Assembly (NCBI RefSeq): GCF_035271705.1
Contig: NZ_DATERI010000206.1
Coordinates: 1 to 7,065, forward strand
Reading direction: 5' to 3'
Length of the DNA: 7,065 nucleotides
Source: Buttiauxella sp035271705
GTDB lineage: Bacteria > Pseudomonadota > Gammaproteobacteria > Enterobacterales > Enterobacteriaceae
Of the stretch, positions 1 through 5,725 are shown piece by piece (position 1 is the first letter of the stretch; the number at the start of each line of letters is the position of its first letter). A program made the translations under genes and the position numbers. The notes under the pieces are model-generated. The model saw only the letters and a list, made by a program, of their open reading frames with translations, made no database searches and was not told where the DNA came from.

Positions 1-107
1 TAACTGAGCGCGGAAGGCGTTTTAAAGAGCTTTGTTGCCGCCGCAGCAAAGCTCCCTTCTTTATCGAGGGTATCGAGAATTATCAACACATCCAGCAGTG
101 GTTTCAT
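1..107 (-). CDS. yeeY: LysR-type transcriptional regulator YeeY, N-terminal fragment
   Basis: This is the start of a gene cut by the window edge: 35 complete codons plus two bases, beginning MKPLLDVLIILDTLDKEGSF and ending ..KTPSALS. It reads like the first part of a LysR-family winged helix-turn-helix: a first helix, then an AAAATKLFKTPSALS stretch matching the helix-turn-helix of this family, where recognition-helix residues meet DNA. The match to recalled E. coli YeeY, a LysR regulator of unknown target, is close over the whole fragment. The ATG at 107 is preceded by AGGA at 114-117 with 6 nt spacing, which supports the start. It lies 38 nt downstream of the yeeZ stop on the same strand, so the two are probably cotranscribed. 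The ligand-binding domain lies outside the window. The family is secure; the regulated genes are not known from this sequence. Confidence 0.88.
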   Translation of the reverse strand, partial: MKPLLDVLIILDTLDKEGSFAAAATKLFKTPSALS

Positions 108-130
108 ACTCGTTCCTGACAGTCACGAGT
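108..130 (-). promoter_or_regulatory. Hairpin presenting the yeeY ribosome-binding site
   Basis: In the yeeZ-yeeY gap the minus-strand RNA contains ACTCGT (130-125) and its perfect complement ACGAGT (113-108). These form a 6-bp stem whose 11-nt loop holds the AGGA ribosome-binding site of yeeY (117-114). The stem ends directly against the yeeY ATG at 107. It is not a terminator, because no U-run follows. The inverted repeat is seen directly; an effect on yeeY translation is inference. Confidence 0.35.
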
Positions 131-145
131 CATGCCCCACAGCGG

Positions 146-973
146 TTACTGCATGGGCATCACCAGCGGGTTTGGATACTGATATTCAAACCCAAGTTCG
201 TTGCAGATACGGTTGCCATCCACCAGCTTACCGTGGCCCTTTTGCGCTTCAGCTCGGAAGTTTGGTGCCTCGAGGTTCATCTGACGCGCCATTAAAGAAT
301 AGAACTCGGAACGTGATGGGTGACCTGGCGCACATAAATTATAGATGTGACCACCTTTTGGAGCCTGTAACAACAGTGTAATCGCTGAAATTACATCTTC
401 CAGATGTACCAGATTGACGCCATGAGACCCATTCGCCACATCGGTTTTTCCCGCTAAAAAGCGTCCTGGATGGCGTTCCGGCCCGACTAACCCCGCCAGG
501 CGCAGAATATCGACCGAGGTCCCTGGTAAATCATGCAACCAGGTTTCCAGTTCTTTCAGTACCCGGCCACTGGCGGTCACGGGTTCAAGCGGCGTGGTTT
601 CTTTCACTGTCCCTTCTCGTTCGCCATAGACCGAGGTGGAGCTGGTGAAAATGACCCGTGGAATATTGTGAGCTAACGCGCTATCAACAATTTCCTGCAC
701 AGCTTGCAGGTAAAAATCATCACCTTCGCCCGTTCGGCGAGCCGGCAGAGTCATCACCAGCGCATCAACATCGAGCAGTGCATCAAGATCATCACTGTCG
801 CAAATCAGTTCTGGTGTCAGCTGCAATTGGTAACTGTCGATTCCACTCATCCGCGCAGCTTCCACACCATCGAGAGTGGTTTTGCTGCCAGTCACTTGCC
901 AGCCACGCGCTGATAAAGACATCGCAAGCGGCATTCCCAGCCACCCTAACCCGACAATCGCAACCTTTTTCAT
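146..973 (-). CDS. yeeZ: NAD(P)-binding SDR-family protein YeeZ (predicted sugar epimerase)
   Basis: This 275-residue protein is close to recalled E. coli YeeZ (274 residues), a cytoplasmic member of the extended/atypical short-chain dehydrogenase superfamily often labelled a predicted epimerase. The N-terminus carries the Rossmann glycine motif GLGWLG (residues 8-13). The TSSTSVYG segment (110-117) holds the Ser and Tyr116 of the SDR active site, but the usual Lys four residues after the Tyr is Glu120. The recalled E. coli protein also lacks that Lys, so this is a family trait rather than damage. An LRLAGLVGPERHPG segment (157-170) and VNLVHLEDV (187-194) are typical of epimerase-like folds. 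I chose the ATG at 973 over an upstream in-frame ATG at 997, because AGGAG at 981-985 sits 7 nt before it and the homologue begins MKKVAIVG. The gene diverges from the his operon and is followed by yeeY. Its substrate is unknown. Confidence 0.92.
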   Translation of the reverse strand: MKKVAIVGLGWLGMPLAMSLSARGWQVTGSKTTLDGVEAARMSGIDSYQLQLTPELICDSDDLDALLDVDALVMTLPARRTGEGDDFYLQAVQEIVDSALAHNIPRVIFTSSTSVYGEREGTVKETTPLEPVTASGRVLKELETWLHDLPGTSVDILRLAGLVGPERHPGRFLAGKTDVANGSHGVNLVHLEDVISAITLLLQAPKGGHIYNLCAPGHPSRSEFYSLMARQMNLEAPNFRAEAQKGHGKLVDGNRICNELGFEYQYPNPLVMPMQ

Positions 974-1023
974 GCCTTCTCTCCTGGATTTCAGCATATC
1001 TCTCTGCTGTACTTTTTACCCCT

Positions 1024-1051
1024 CTAATAAGGCTACGCCACGTTATGACAA
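1024..1051 (-). promoter_or_regulatory. Candidate sigma-70 promoter for yeeZ
   Basis: Reading the minus strand, TTGTCA (1051-1046) is a 4-5/6 match to a -35 box. It is followed after 16 nt by TATTAG (1029-1024), a 4/6 match to a -10 box. Transcription would begin near 1017 and give a leader of about 44 nt ahead of yeeZ. A second TTGTCA lies 7 nt upstream (1058-1053), so the -35 box is part of a short direct repeat. It is the best candidate I can find by eye in the divergent region, but it is only moderately consensus-like. Confidence 0.35.
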
Positions 1052-1102
1052 CTGACAATCAGTGGTGCTAAACAGAATATTAATTGAGAAGCTAAAAAGC
1101 TC

Positions 1103-1132
1103 TTGCACTGAATGGCGAATCTGGTTTACGTT
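1103..1132 (+). promoter_or_regulatory. Primary his operon promoter (hisLp1 / hisGp1)
   Basis: TTGCAC (1103-1108) serves as the -35 box and TACGTT (1127-1132) as the -10 box, with an 18-nt spacer. The DNA upstream (1071-1102) is A/T-rich, as is common for this strong promoter. From the spacing and the remembered Salmonella/E. coli leader, transcription should start around the A at 1139-1141. This gives a leader RNA of roughly 215 nt ahead of hisG. In the model species this promoter has no dedicated his repressor and is stimulated by ppGpp during the stringent response. The -10 region lies inside an inverted repeat (GTTTA/TAAAC, 1124-1136). The assignment rests on position and resemblance to the known promoter. 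Confidence 0.75.
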
Positions 1133-1142
1133 AAACGCACAT

Positions 1143-1160
1143 CATGAATAAACATTCATA
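1143..1160 (+). promoter_or_regulatory. ARG-box-like palindrome at the his transcription start (candidate ArgR site)
   Basis: ATGAAT-AAAC-ATTCAT (1144-1159) is a perfect 6-bp inverted repeat with a 4-nt centre. It contains both halves, TGAAT and ATTCA, of the known ArgR operator consensus at the correct 4-nt separation, three of whose four centre bases are A/T. It covers about +3 to +18 of the his transcript, where a bound repressor could block initiation. Only one box is present; I see no second box at the usual 3-bp spacing on either side, and natural ArgR operators are usually paired. The palindrome is seen directly. Binding by ArgR is inference. Confidence 0.3.
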
Positions 1161-1170
1161 CGAGATTTTT

Positions 1171-1221
1171 ATGACACGCGTTCAAATGACTACTCACCAT
1201 CATCACCATCATCCTGACTAG
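1171..1221 (+). CDS. hisL: his operon leader peptide HisL
   Basis: This 16-residue leader peptide, MTRVQMTTHHHHHHPD, ends at TAG (1219-1221). Its six consecutive His codons (1195-1212, mixed CAC and CAT) make ribosome progress a direct gauge of charged tRNA-His; the peptide itself has no other known role. The first five residues and the HHPD end match the E. coli/Salmonella leader as I recall it (MTRVQFKHHHHHHHPD). The middle differs: Met-Thr-Thr replaces Phe-Lys-His, so this run is one His shorter at the same total length. A weak GAG (1162-1164) lies 6 nt before the ATG. An upstream in-frame ATG at 1144 would give a 25-residue version, but it sits about 3 nt from the expected mRNA 5' end with no ribosome-binding site, so I prefer 1171. 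Confidence 0.93.
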   Translation: MTRVQMTTHHHHHHPD

Positions 1222-1319
1222 TCTTTCAGGCGATGTGTGCTGGGAGACGAAAAAATCTTCCAGTGGTGCATGAACGTGTCAATAAGCCCCCGGAAGATTT
1301 CTTCCGGGGGCTTTTTTTT
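1213..1319 (+). promoter_or_regulatory. his operon transcription attenuator (helices A to F)
   Basis: Five mutually exclusive pairings can be traced. A:B is CCTGA (1213-1217) with TCAGG (1226-1230), extendable with bulges to the last His codon (CAU 1210-1212 with AUG 1233-1235); it corresponds to the known his pause hairpin. B:C is 1221-1229 with 1240-1248, nine pairs. C:D is 1240-1246 with 1257-1263, seven pairs. D:E is TCTTCC (1256-1261) with GGAAGA (1292-1297). E:F is the terminator. In the established model a ribosome stalled on the His codons masks A. B:C and D:E then form and RNA polymerase reads into hisG. With ample charged tRNA-His, or without translation, A:B, C:D and E:F form and transcription stops. 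G1244 makes a G-U wobble in both B:C (with U1225) and C:D (with U1259). The pairings were read by eye without energies. Confidence 0.9.
1284..1319 (+). terminator. Intrinsic terminator of the his attenuator (E:F)
   Basis: AAGCCCCCGGAAG (1284-1296) pairs perfectly with CTTCCGGGGGCTT (1301-1313) around the four-base loop ATTT (1297-1300). The 13-bp, GC-rich stem is followed by an eight-T run (1312-1319), two of whose bases close the base of the stem. This is a textbook rho-independent terminator. It lies 36 nt before hisG, and its left arm is the segment sequestered by D:E when histidine is limiting. Confidence 0.95.
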
Positions 1320-1355
1320 GGGCGTCAATCAAGAATTTTTTTAAGGAATTAACCC

Positions 1356-2255
1356 ATGTTAGACAACACACGTTTACGCATAGCTATTCAGAAATCAGGC
1401 CGTTTAAGCGATGACTCACGCGAATTACTCGCTCGCTGTGGCATAAAAATTAACCTGCACACTCAGCGTCTGATTGCGCTGGCAGAAAATATGCCCATCG
1501 ACATTTTGCGTGTTCGTGATGACGATATTCCTGGGCTGATTATGGACGGTGTAGTGGATCTGGGCATTATTGGCGAAAACGTGTTGGAAGAAGAGTTGCT
1601 GACTCGTCGCGCTCAGGGCGAAGACCCACGTTACTTCACGCTGCGTCGCCTTGATTTCGGTGGCTGTCGTTTTTCACTGGCGGTTTCCGTTGATGACCCT
1701 TGGGATGGCCCTGCAAGCCTCAATAACAAACGTATCGCGACCTCTTACCCGCACCTGTTAAAGCGCTACCTTGATGGCAAAGGTGTGCAATTTAAATCCT
1801 GTTTATTGAACGGTTCTGTTGAAGTTGCCCCGCGTGCTGGCCTGGCTGATGCCATTTGTGACCTGGTCTCTACCGGTGCAACGCTTGAAGCCAACGGCCT
1901 GCGTGAAGTCGAAGTGATTTACCGCTCCAAAGCCTGTTTGATTCAGCGTGACGGTGAAATGCCCGCCGTCAAACAGCAACTTATCGACAAACTGATGACC
2001 CGTATTCAAGGTGTGATTCAGGCACGTGAGTCTAAATACATCATGCTGCATGCACCGAGTGAGCGCCTGGACGAGATTATCTCCCTGCTGCCGGGTGCTG
2101 AGCGCCCAACGATTCTGCCGCTGGCAGGCGATCAGCAGCGCGTTGCGATGCACATGGTCAGTAGCGAAACCCTGTTCTGGGAAACCATGGAAAAACTGAA
2201 AGCGCTGGGTGCCAGTTCCATTCTGGTGTTACCTATTGAGAAGATGATGGAGTAA
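1356..2255 (+). CDS. hisG: ATP phosphoribosyltransferase HisG (long form)
   Basis: HisG catalyses the first, committed step of histidine synthesis: ATP plus PRPP gives N1-(5-phosphoribosyl)-ATP and pyrophosphate. At 299 residues it is the long, self-sufficient form, which needs no HisZ partner and has a C-terminal ACT-like domain (from about residue 225) that binds histidine for feedback inhibition. The start MLDNTRLRIAIQKSGRLS is characteristic. The PRPP-binding loop DLVSTGATL (169-177) and the ICDLVSTG context are intact. AAGGA (1343-1347) sits 8 nt before the ATG. As the first structural gene it is directly exposed to attenuation in the leader. Its TAA is only 4 nt from hisD. It matches the E. 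coli/Salmonella protein in length and sequence, and nothing is missing. Confidence 0.98.
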   Translation: MLDNTRLRIAIQKSGRLSDDSRELLARCGIKINLHTQRLIALAENMPIDILRVRDDDIPGLIMDGVVDLGIIGENVLEEELLTRRAQGEDPRYFTLRRLDFGGCRFSLAVSVDDPWDGPASLNNKRIATSYPHLLKRYLDGKGVQFKSCLLNGSVEVAPRAGLADAICDLVSTGATLEANGLREVEVIYRSKACLIQRDGEMPAVKQQLIDKLMTRIQGVIQARESKYIMLHAPSERLDEIISLLPGAERPTILPLAGDQQRVAMHMVSSETLFWETMEKLKALGASSILVLPIEKMME

Positions 2256-2259
2256 CACC

Positions 2260-3579
2260 ATGGCAAACTTCAATACGTTGATTAACTGGAATGAGTGCGA
2301 TGCAGCAGCACAAAAGTCGTTACTGACTCGCCCGGCGATTTCGGCCTCGGAAAGCATTACCCGCACAGTCGCAGATATTATCAATAATGTGAAAACTAAC
2401 GGCGATGCGGCATTGCGCGAATACAGCGCAAAATTCGATAACACGATCGTTGCGCAACTCAAAGTTAGCGAGGGTGAAATTGCCGCCGCCGTGGAGCGTT
2501 TGGGGAGCGAGATTAAAGACGCAATGGCCGTCGCGGTGGCAAATATCGAAAAATTCCACGTCGCCCAACAGTTGGCAACAGTGGATATCGAAACGATGCC
2601 GGGCGTGCGCTGCCAACAGGTCACCCGCCCCGTTGCGTCTGTCGGTCTGTATATTCCTGGTGGTTCAGCGCCACTGTTTTCAACCGTATTGATGCTTGCC
2701 ACACCCGCAAGAATTGCAGGATGCAAAAAAGTGGTGTTGTGCTCGCCACCACCGATTGCGGATGAAATTCTCTATGCCGCACAGCTTTGCGGCGTGCAGG
2801 AAGTGTTTCAAGTGGGCGGTGCGCAGGCGATTGCTGCACTGGCACTGGGTAGCGAAAGCATTCCGAAAGTGGATAAAATCTTTGGCCCAGGCAACGCTTT
2901 TGTGACCGAAGCAAAACGCCAGGTCAGCCAGCGCCTTGATGGTGCAGCCATCGACATGCCAGCGGGCCCATCGGAAGTGTTAGTGATTGCCGATAGCGGC
3001 GCAACGCCAGACTTTGTCGCCTCTGATCTGCTTTCCCAGGCCGAACACGGCCCGGACTCACAGGTGATTTTACTGACGCCAGATAGCGATATGGCACAGG
3101 CCGTCGCTGAAGCCGTCGAGCGCCAGCTTGCCGCTTTGCCGCGCGCTGAAACCGCCCGTAAAGCACTGGAAAGCAGCCGTCTGATTGTGGCTCGCGACCT
3201 TGAGCAATGCATTGAAATTTCTAACCAGTATGGCCCAGAGCACCTGATTATTCAGACGCGTAACGCCCGTGAGTGGGTGGACAGCATTACCAGCGCCGGC
3301 TCGGTATTCCTCGGTGACTGGTCACCGGAATCGGCAGGTGATTACGCTTCAGGTACTAACCACGTGCTGCCGACTTATGGTTACACCTCGACCTGTTCAA
3401 GCCTTGGGCTGGCCGATTTCCAGAAACGCATGACGGTTCAGGAATTGTCACCACAAGGTTTCGCCAGTCTGGCTAAAACGATTGAAACTCTGGCTGCCGC
3501 TGAGTTGCTGGATGCCCACAAAAACGCCGTTACCCTGCGCGTTGCTGCCCTTGCCTGCAATAAAGAGAAGGAGATGTAA
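2260..3579 (+). CDS. hisD: Histidinol dehydrogenase HisD
   Basis: HisD is a zinc enzyme that performs the last two steps, oxidising L-histidinol to histidinal and then to histidine with two NAD+. The protein has 439 residues. Numbering is one higher than in the recalled E. coli enzyme because of an extra residue near the N-terminus. The expected residues are all present: zinc ligands Gln260, His263, Asp361 and His420, and the catalytic Glu327-His328 pair in YGPEHLI. The conserved FGPGN (208-212) and DMPAGPSEV (232-240) segments are intact. GGAG (2249-2252), inside the end of hisG, lies 7 nt before the ATG. The C-terminal tail (LACNKEKEM) is a few residues longer than E. coli's, and its codons supply the ribosome-binding site of hisC. 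The stop overlaps the hisC start by one base (TAATG). Confidence 0.98.
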   Translation: MANFNTLINWNECDAAAQKSLLTRPAISASESITRTVADIINNVKTNGDAALREYSAKFDNTIVAQLKVSEGEIAAAVERLGSEIKDAMAVAVANIEKFHVAQQLATVDIETMPGVRCQQVTRPVASVGLYIPGGSAPLFSTVLMLATPARIAGCKKVVLCSPPPIADEILYAAQLCGVQEVFQVGGAQAIAALALGSESIPKVDKIFGPGNAFVTEAKRQVSQRLDGAAIDMPAGPSEVLVIADSGATPDFVASDLLSQAEHGPDSQVILLTPDSDMAQAVAEAVERQLAALPRAETARKALESSRLIVARDLEQCIEISNQYGPEHLIIQTRNAREWVDSITSAGSVFLGDWSPESAGDYASGTNHVLPTYGYTSTCSSLGLADFQKRMTVQELSPQGFASLAKTIETLAAAELLDAHKNAVTLRVAALACNKEKEM

Positions 3580-4661
3580 TGAGCATTGAAGAGTTAGCCC
3601 GCGAAAACGTCCGCGCCCTGACCCCTTATCAGTCGGCTCGCCGTCTGGGTGGTAATGGCGATGTGTGGTTGAACGCCAACGAGTACCCGACTGCGGTTGA
3701 ATTTGAACTGACGCAACAGACACTTAACCGCTATCCAGAATGCCAGCCCAAACTGGTCATTCAGCGCTATGCAGAATATGCAGGTGTTAGGCCTGAGCAG
3801 GTGTTAGTCAGCCGTGGCGCGGATGAAGGCATTGAACTGCTGATGCGTGCCTTCTGTGAACCTGGCAAAGATGCCGTGCTTTACTGCCCGCCGACATACG
3901 GCATGTACAGTGTGAGCGCTGAAACCATCGGTGTGGAATGTCGCACCGTGCCGACACTTGCAAACTGGCAGCTCGATTTGCCCGCCATTGCGGAAAATCT
4001 TGATGGCGTTAAAGTGATTTATGTTTGCAGCCCGAACAACCCAACCGGCCAATTAATCAATCCTCAGGATTTACGTGTCTTGTTGGAGATGGCGCGTGGC
4101 AAAGCGCTGGTCGTGGCGGATGAAGCCTATATCGAGTTTTGCCCACAGGCGACCCTGGCTGGTTGGTTGAGCGAATACCCGCACCTTGTGGTGCTGCGCA
4201 CGCTTTCGAAAGCCTTTGCGCTGGCCGGTCTGCGTTGTGGCTTTACGCTGGCAAATGAAGAGGTGATTAATTTGCTGATGAAGGTCATCGCCCCTTACCC
4301 ACTTTCCACGCCAGTTGCCGATATTGCGGCCCAGGCATTAAGCCCGCAGGGAATTAATGCCATGCGTGAGCGCGTGGCGCAAATACTGGTCAATCGCCAA
4401 TATCTGGTCACTGCGTTGCAGGACGTTGACTGCGTTGAGCAAGTTTTCGACACCGAAACCAACTATGTTCTGGTACGCATCACCGCCTCAAGTTCTGTAT
4501 TTAAATCGTTGTGGGATCAGGGCATTATCTTACGCGACCAAAACAAACAACCCTCATTAAGCGGCTGCCTGCGTATTAGCATCGGCACCCGTTCAGAGTG
4601 CGAGCGCACCATCGCTGCGTTACGTGAACAACCCGGCCTTGCGGCCACGGAGAGCGTGTGA
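3579..4661 (+). CDS. hisC: Histidinol-phosphate aminotransferase HisC
   Basis: HisC is a PLP-dependent class I/II aminotransferase that converts imidazole-acetol phosphate and glutamate to histidinol phosphate and 2-oxoglutarate. The 360-residue protein carries Tyr52, Asn154 (in SPNNPTGQ), Asp181 and Tyr184 (in DEAYIEF), the PLP-binding Lys211 (in RTLSKAFALAG) and Arg219. It also has Arg332 for substrate carboxylate/phosphate contacts. These are the E. coli positions minus three, because the N-terminus (MSIEELAREN) is three residues shorter. The C-terminus instead runs about seven residues longer (..REQPGLAATESV). Start choice: AAGGAG (3568-3573) lies 5 nt before the ATG, which shares its A with the hisD stop. 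The end overlaps hisB by 4 nt, so translation is probably coupled on both sides. Confidence 0.98.
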   Translation: MSIEELARENVRALTPYQSARRLGGNGDVWLNANEYPTAVEFELTQQTLNRYPECQPKLVIQRYAEYAGVRPEQVLVSRGADEGIELLMRAFCEPGKDAVLYCPPTYGMYSVSAETIGVECRTVPTLANWQLDLPAIAENLDGVKVIYVCSPNNPTGQLINPQDLRVLLEMARGKALVVADEAYIEFCPQATLAGWLSEYPHLVVLRTLSKAFALAGLRCGFTLANEEVINLLMKVIAPYPLSTPVADIAAQALSPQGINAMRERVAQILVNRQYLVTALQDVDCVEQVFDTETNYVLVRITASSSVFKSLWDQGIILRDQNKQPSLSGCLRISIGTRSECERTIAALREQPGLAATESV

Positions 4662-5725
4662 GCCAGAAAATTCTTTTTATCGACCGTGACGGCACTTTAA
4701 TTTCCGAACCACCTTCAGATTTCCAGGTGGATCGCATGGATAAACTGGCCTTTGAGCCTGCGGTGATCCCTGCCCTGCTGCAATTGCAAAAAGCGGGCTA
4801 CAAACTGGTGATGATCACCAATCAAGACGGTTTGGGGACTGACAGTTTCCCTCAAGCGGATTTCGATGGCCCACACAACCTGATGATGCAGGTGTTTACC
4901 TCTCAGGGTGTGAATTTTGACGATACGTTGATTTGCCCGCATTTACCGGCAGATAACTGTGATTGCCGTAAGCCTAAAATCGCGATGGTAACAGGCTACC
5001 TGGAAGAGGGCGTGCTGGATAAGCCAAACAGCTATGTGATTGGCGACCGCGCCACCGACATTGAGCTTGCCGAAAACATGGGGATTCAGGGGCTGCGCTA
5101 CCACGGTGAAACGCTGAACTGGCCGATGATCAGTGAACAACTCACCAAGCGTGACCGTTACGCTCGCGTTGAACGTGTAACCAAAGAGACGCAAATTGAC
5201 GTGAAAGTGTGGCTCGACCGTGAAGGCGGTAGCAAAATCCACACGGGCGTCGGCTTCTTTGACCACATGCTGGACCAGATTTCGACCCACGGCGGCTTCC
5301 GCATGGACATTAGCGTGAAAGGTGACCTTTACATTGACGATCACCACACCGTAGAAGACACGGGTCTTGCGCTCGGCGAAGCGCTGAAAATCGCGCTGGG
5401 TGATAAACGCGGCATTACCCGCTTTGGCTTTACCTTGCCGATGGACGAATGCCTGGCCCGCTGTGCGCTGGATATTTCCGGCCGCCCGCACCTTGAATAC
5501 AAAGCTGAATTCAACTTCCAGCGCGTGGGTGATTTAAGCACCGAGATGGTCGAACACTTCTTCCGTTCGCTCTCTTACACCATGGGCGTGACGCTGCACC
5601 TGAAAACCAAAGGCAAAAACGACCATCACCGTGTCGAAAGCCTGTTTAAAGTCTTTGGCCGTACACTCCGCCAGGCGATTCGGGTTGAAGGTGATACGCT
5701 GCCCTCCTCAAAAGGAGTGTTGTAA
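4658..5725 (+). CDS. hisB: Bifunctional histidinol-phosphatase / imidazoleglycerol-phosphate dehydratase HisB
   Basis: This fused enzyme catalyses pathway steps 6 and 8. The N-terminal half (about 1-165) is a HAD-family phosphatase acting on histidinol phosphate. Its nucleophile and acid/base are Asp9 and Asp11 in FIDRDGT, Asp130 lies in VIGDRATD, and a structural zinc site is formed by Cys93, His95, Cys101 and Cys103. The C-terminal half (about 167-355) is the manganese-dependent dehydratase, with two similar metal-binding segments: FFDHMLDQ (200-207) with DDHHTVED (227-234), and VEHFFRSL (298-305) with KNDHHRVESLF (320-330). The length of 355 equals that of E. coli. The start is GTG at 4658, overlapping the hisC TGA as GTGA, with GGAG at 4649-4652 upstream. 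No nearby ATG preserves the FIDRDGT motif in full. The fused form is typical of gamma-proteobacteria. Its stop overlaps hisH by one base. Confidence 0.97.
   Translation: MSQKILFIDRDGTLISEPPSDFQVDRMDKLAFEPAVIPALLQLQKAGYKLVMITNQDGLGTDSFPQADFDGPHNLMMQVFTSQGVNFDDTLICPHLPADNCDCRKPKIAMVTGYLEEGVLDKPNSYVIGDRATDIELAENMGIQGLRYHGETLNWPMISEQLTKRDRYARVERVTKETQIDVKVWLDREGGSKIHTGVGFFDHMLDQISTHGGFRMDISVKGDLYIDDHHTVEDTGLALGEALKIALGDKRGITRFGFTLPMDECLARCALDISGRPHLEYKAEFNFQRVGDLSTEMVEHFFRSLSYTMGVTLHLKTKGKNDHHRVESLFKVFGRTLRQAIRVEGDTLPSSKGVL

Noticed and set aside
32..295. Plus-strand open frame of 87 codons at the left end
   Set aside because: It runs antisense across the yeeY start and the end of yeeZ, has no ribosome-binding site I can see, and its protein resembles nothing I know. 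The minus strand there reads the clear YeeY N-terminus.
974..997. Eight-codon N-terminal extension of YeeZ (start at 997)
   Set aside because: The ATG at 973 has AGGAG 7 nt upstream and matches the family's N-terminus; the extension would code through that ribosome-binding site.
658..1071. Plus-strand 137-codon open frame antisense to yeeZ
   Set aside because: It is an antisense shadow of yeeZ running into the promoter region, with a His/Gln/Ser-rich composition typical of reversed coding sequence.
1195..1212. CAC/CAT run as a microsatellite or an engineered His tag
   Set aside because: The run sits in the native HisL leader upstream of an intact attenuator, where consecutive His codons are the expected sensor.
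2253..2260. A repeat element (REP-type) between his genes
   Set aside because: All intercistronic gaps here are 5 nt or less, or overlaps, leaving no space for one.
4480..4540. Possible internal his promoter near the end of hisC (TGTATTTAAAT around 4496-4506)
   Set aside because: Weak internal promoters are known in this part of the Salmonella and E. coli operons, but I find no -35 box at proper spacing from this A/T-rich patch, so I cannot place one.
4943..5491. Minus-strand 182-codon open frame inside hisB
   Set aside because: This long antisense frame comes from codon bias in hisB. It has no recognisable domain or independent start signals, and hisB itself is fully intact on the plus strand.
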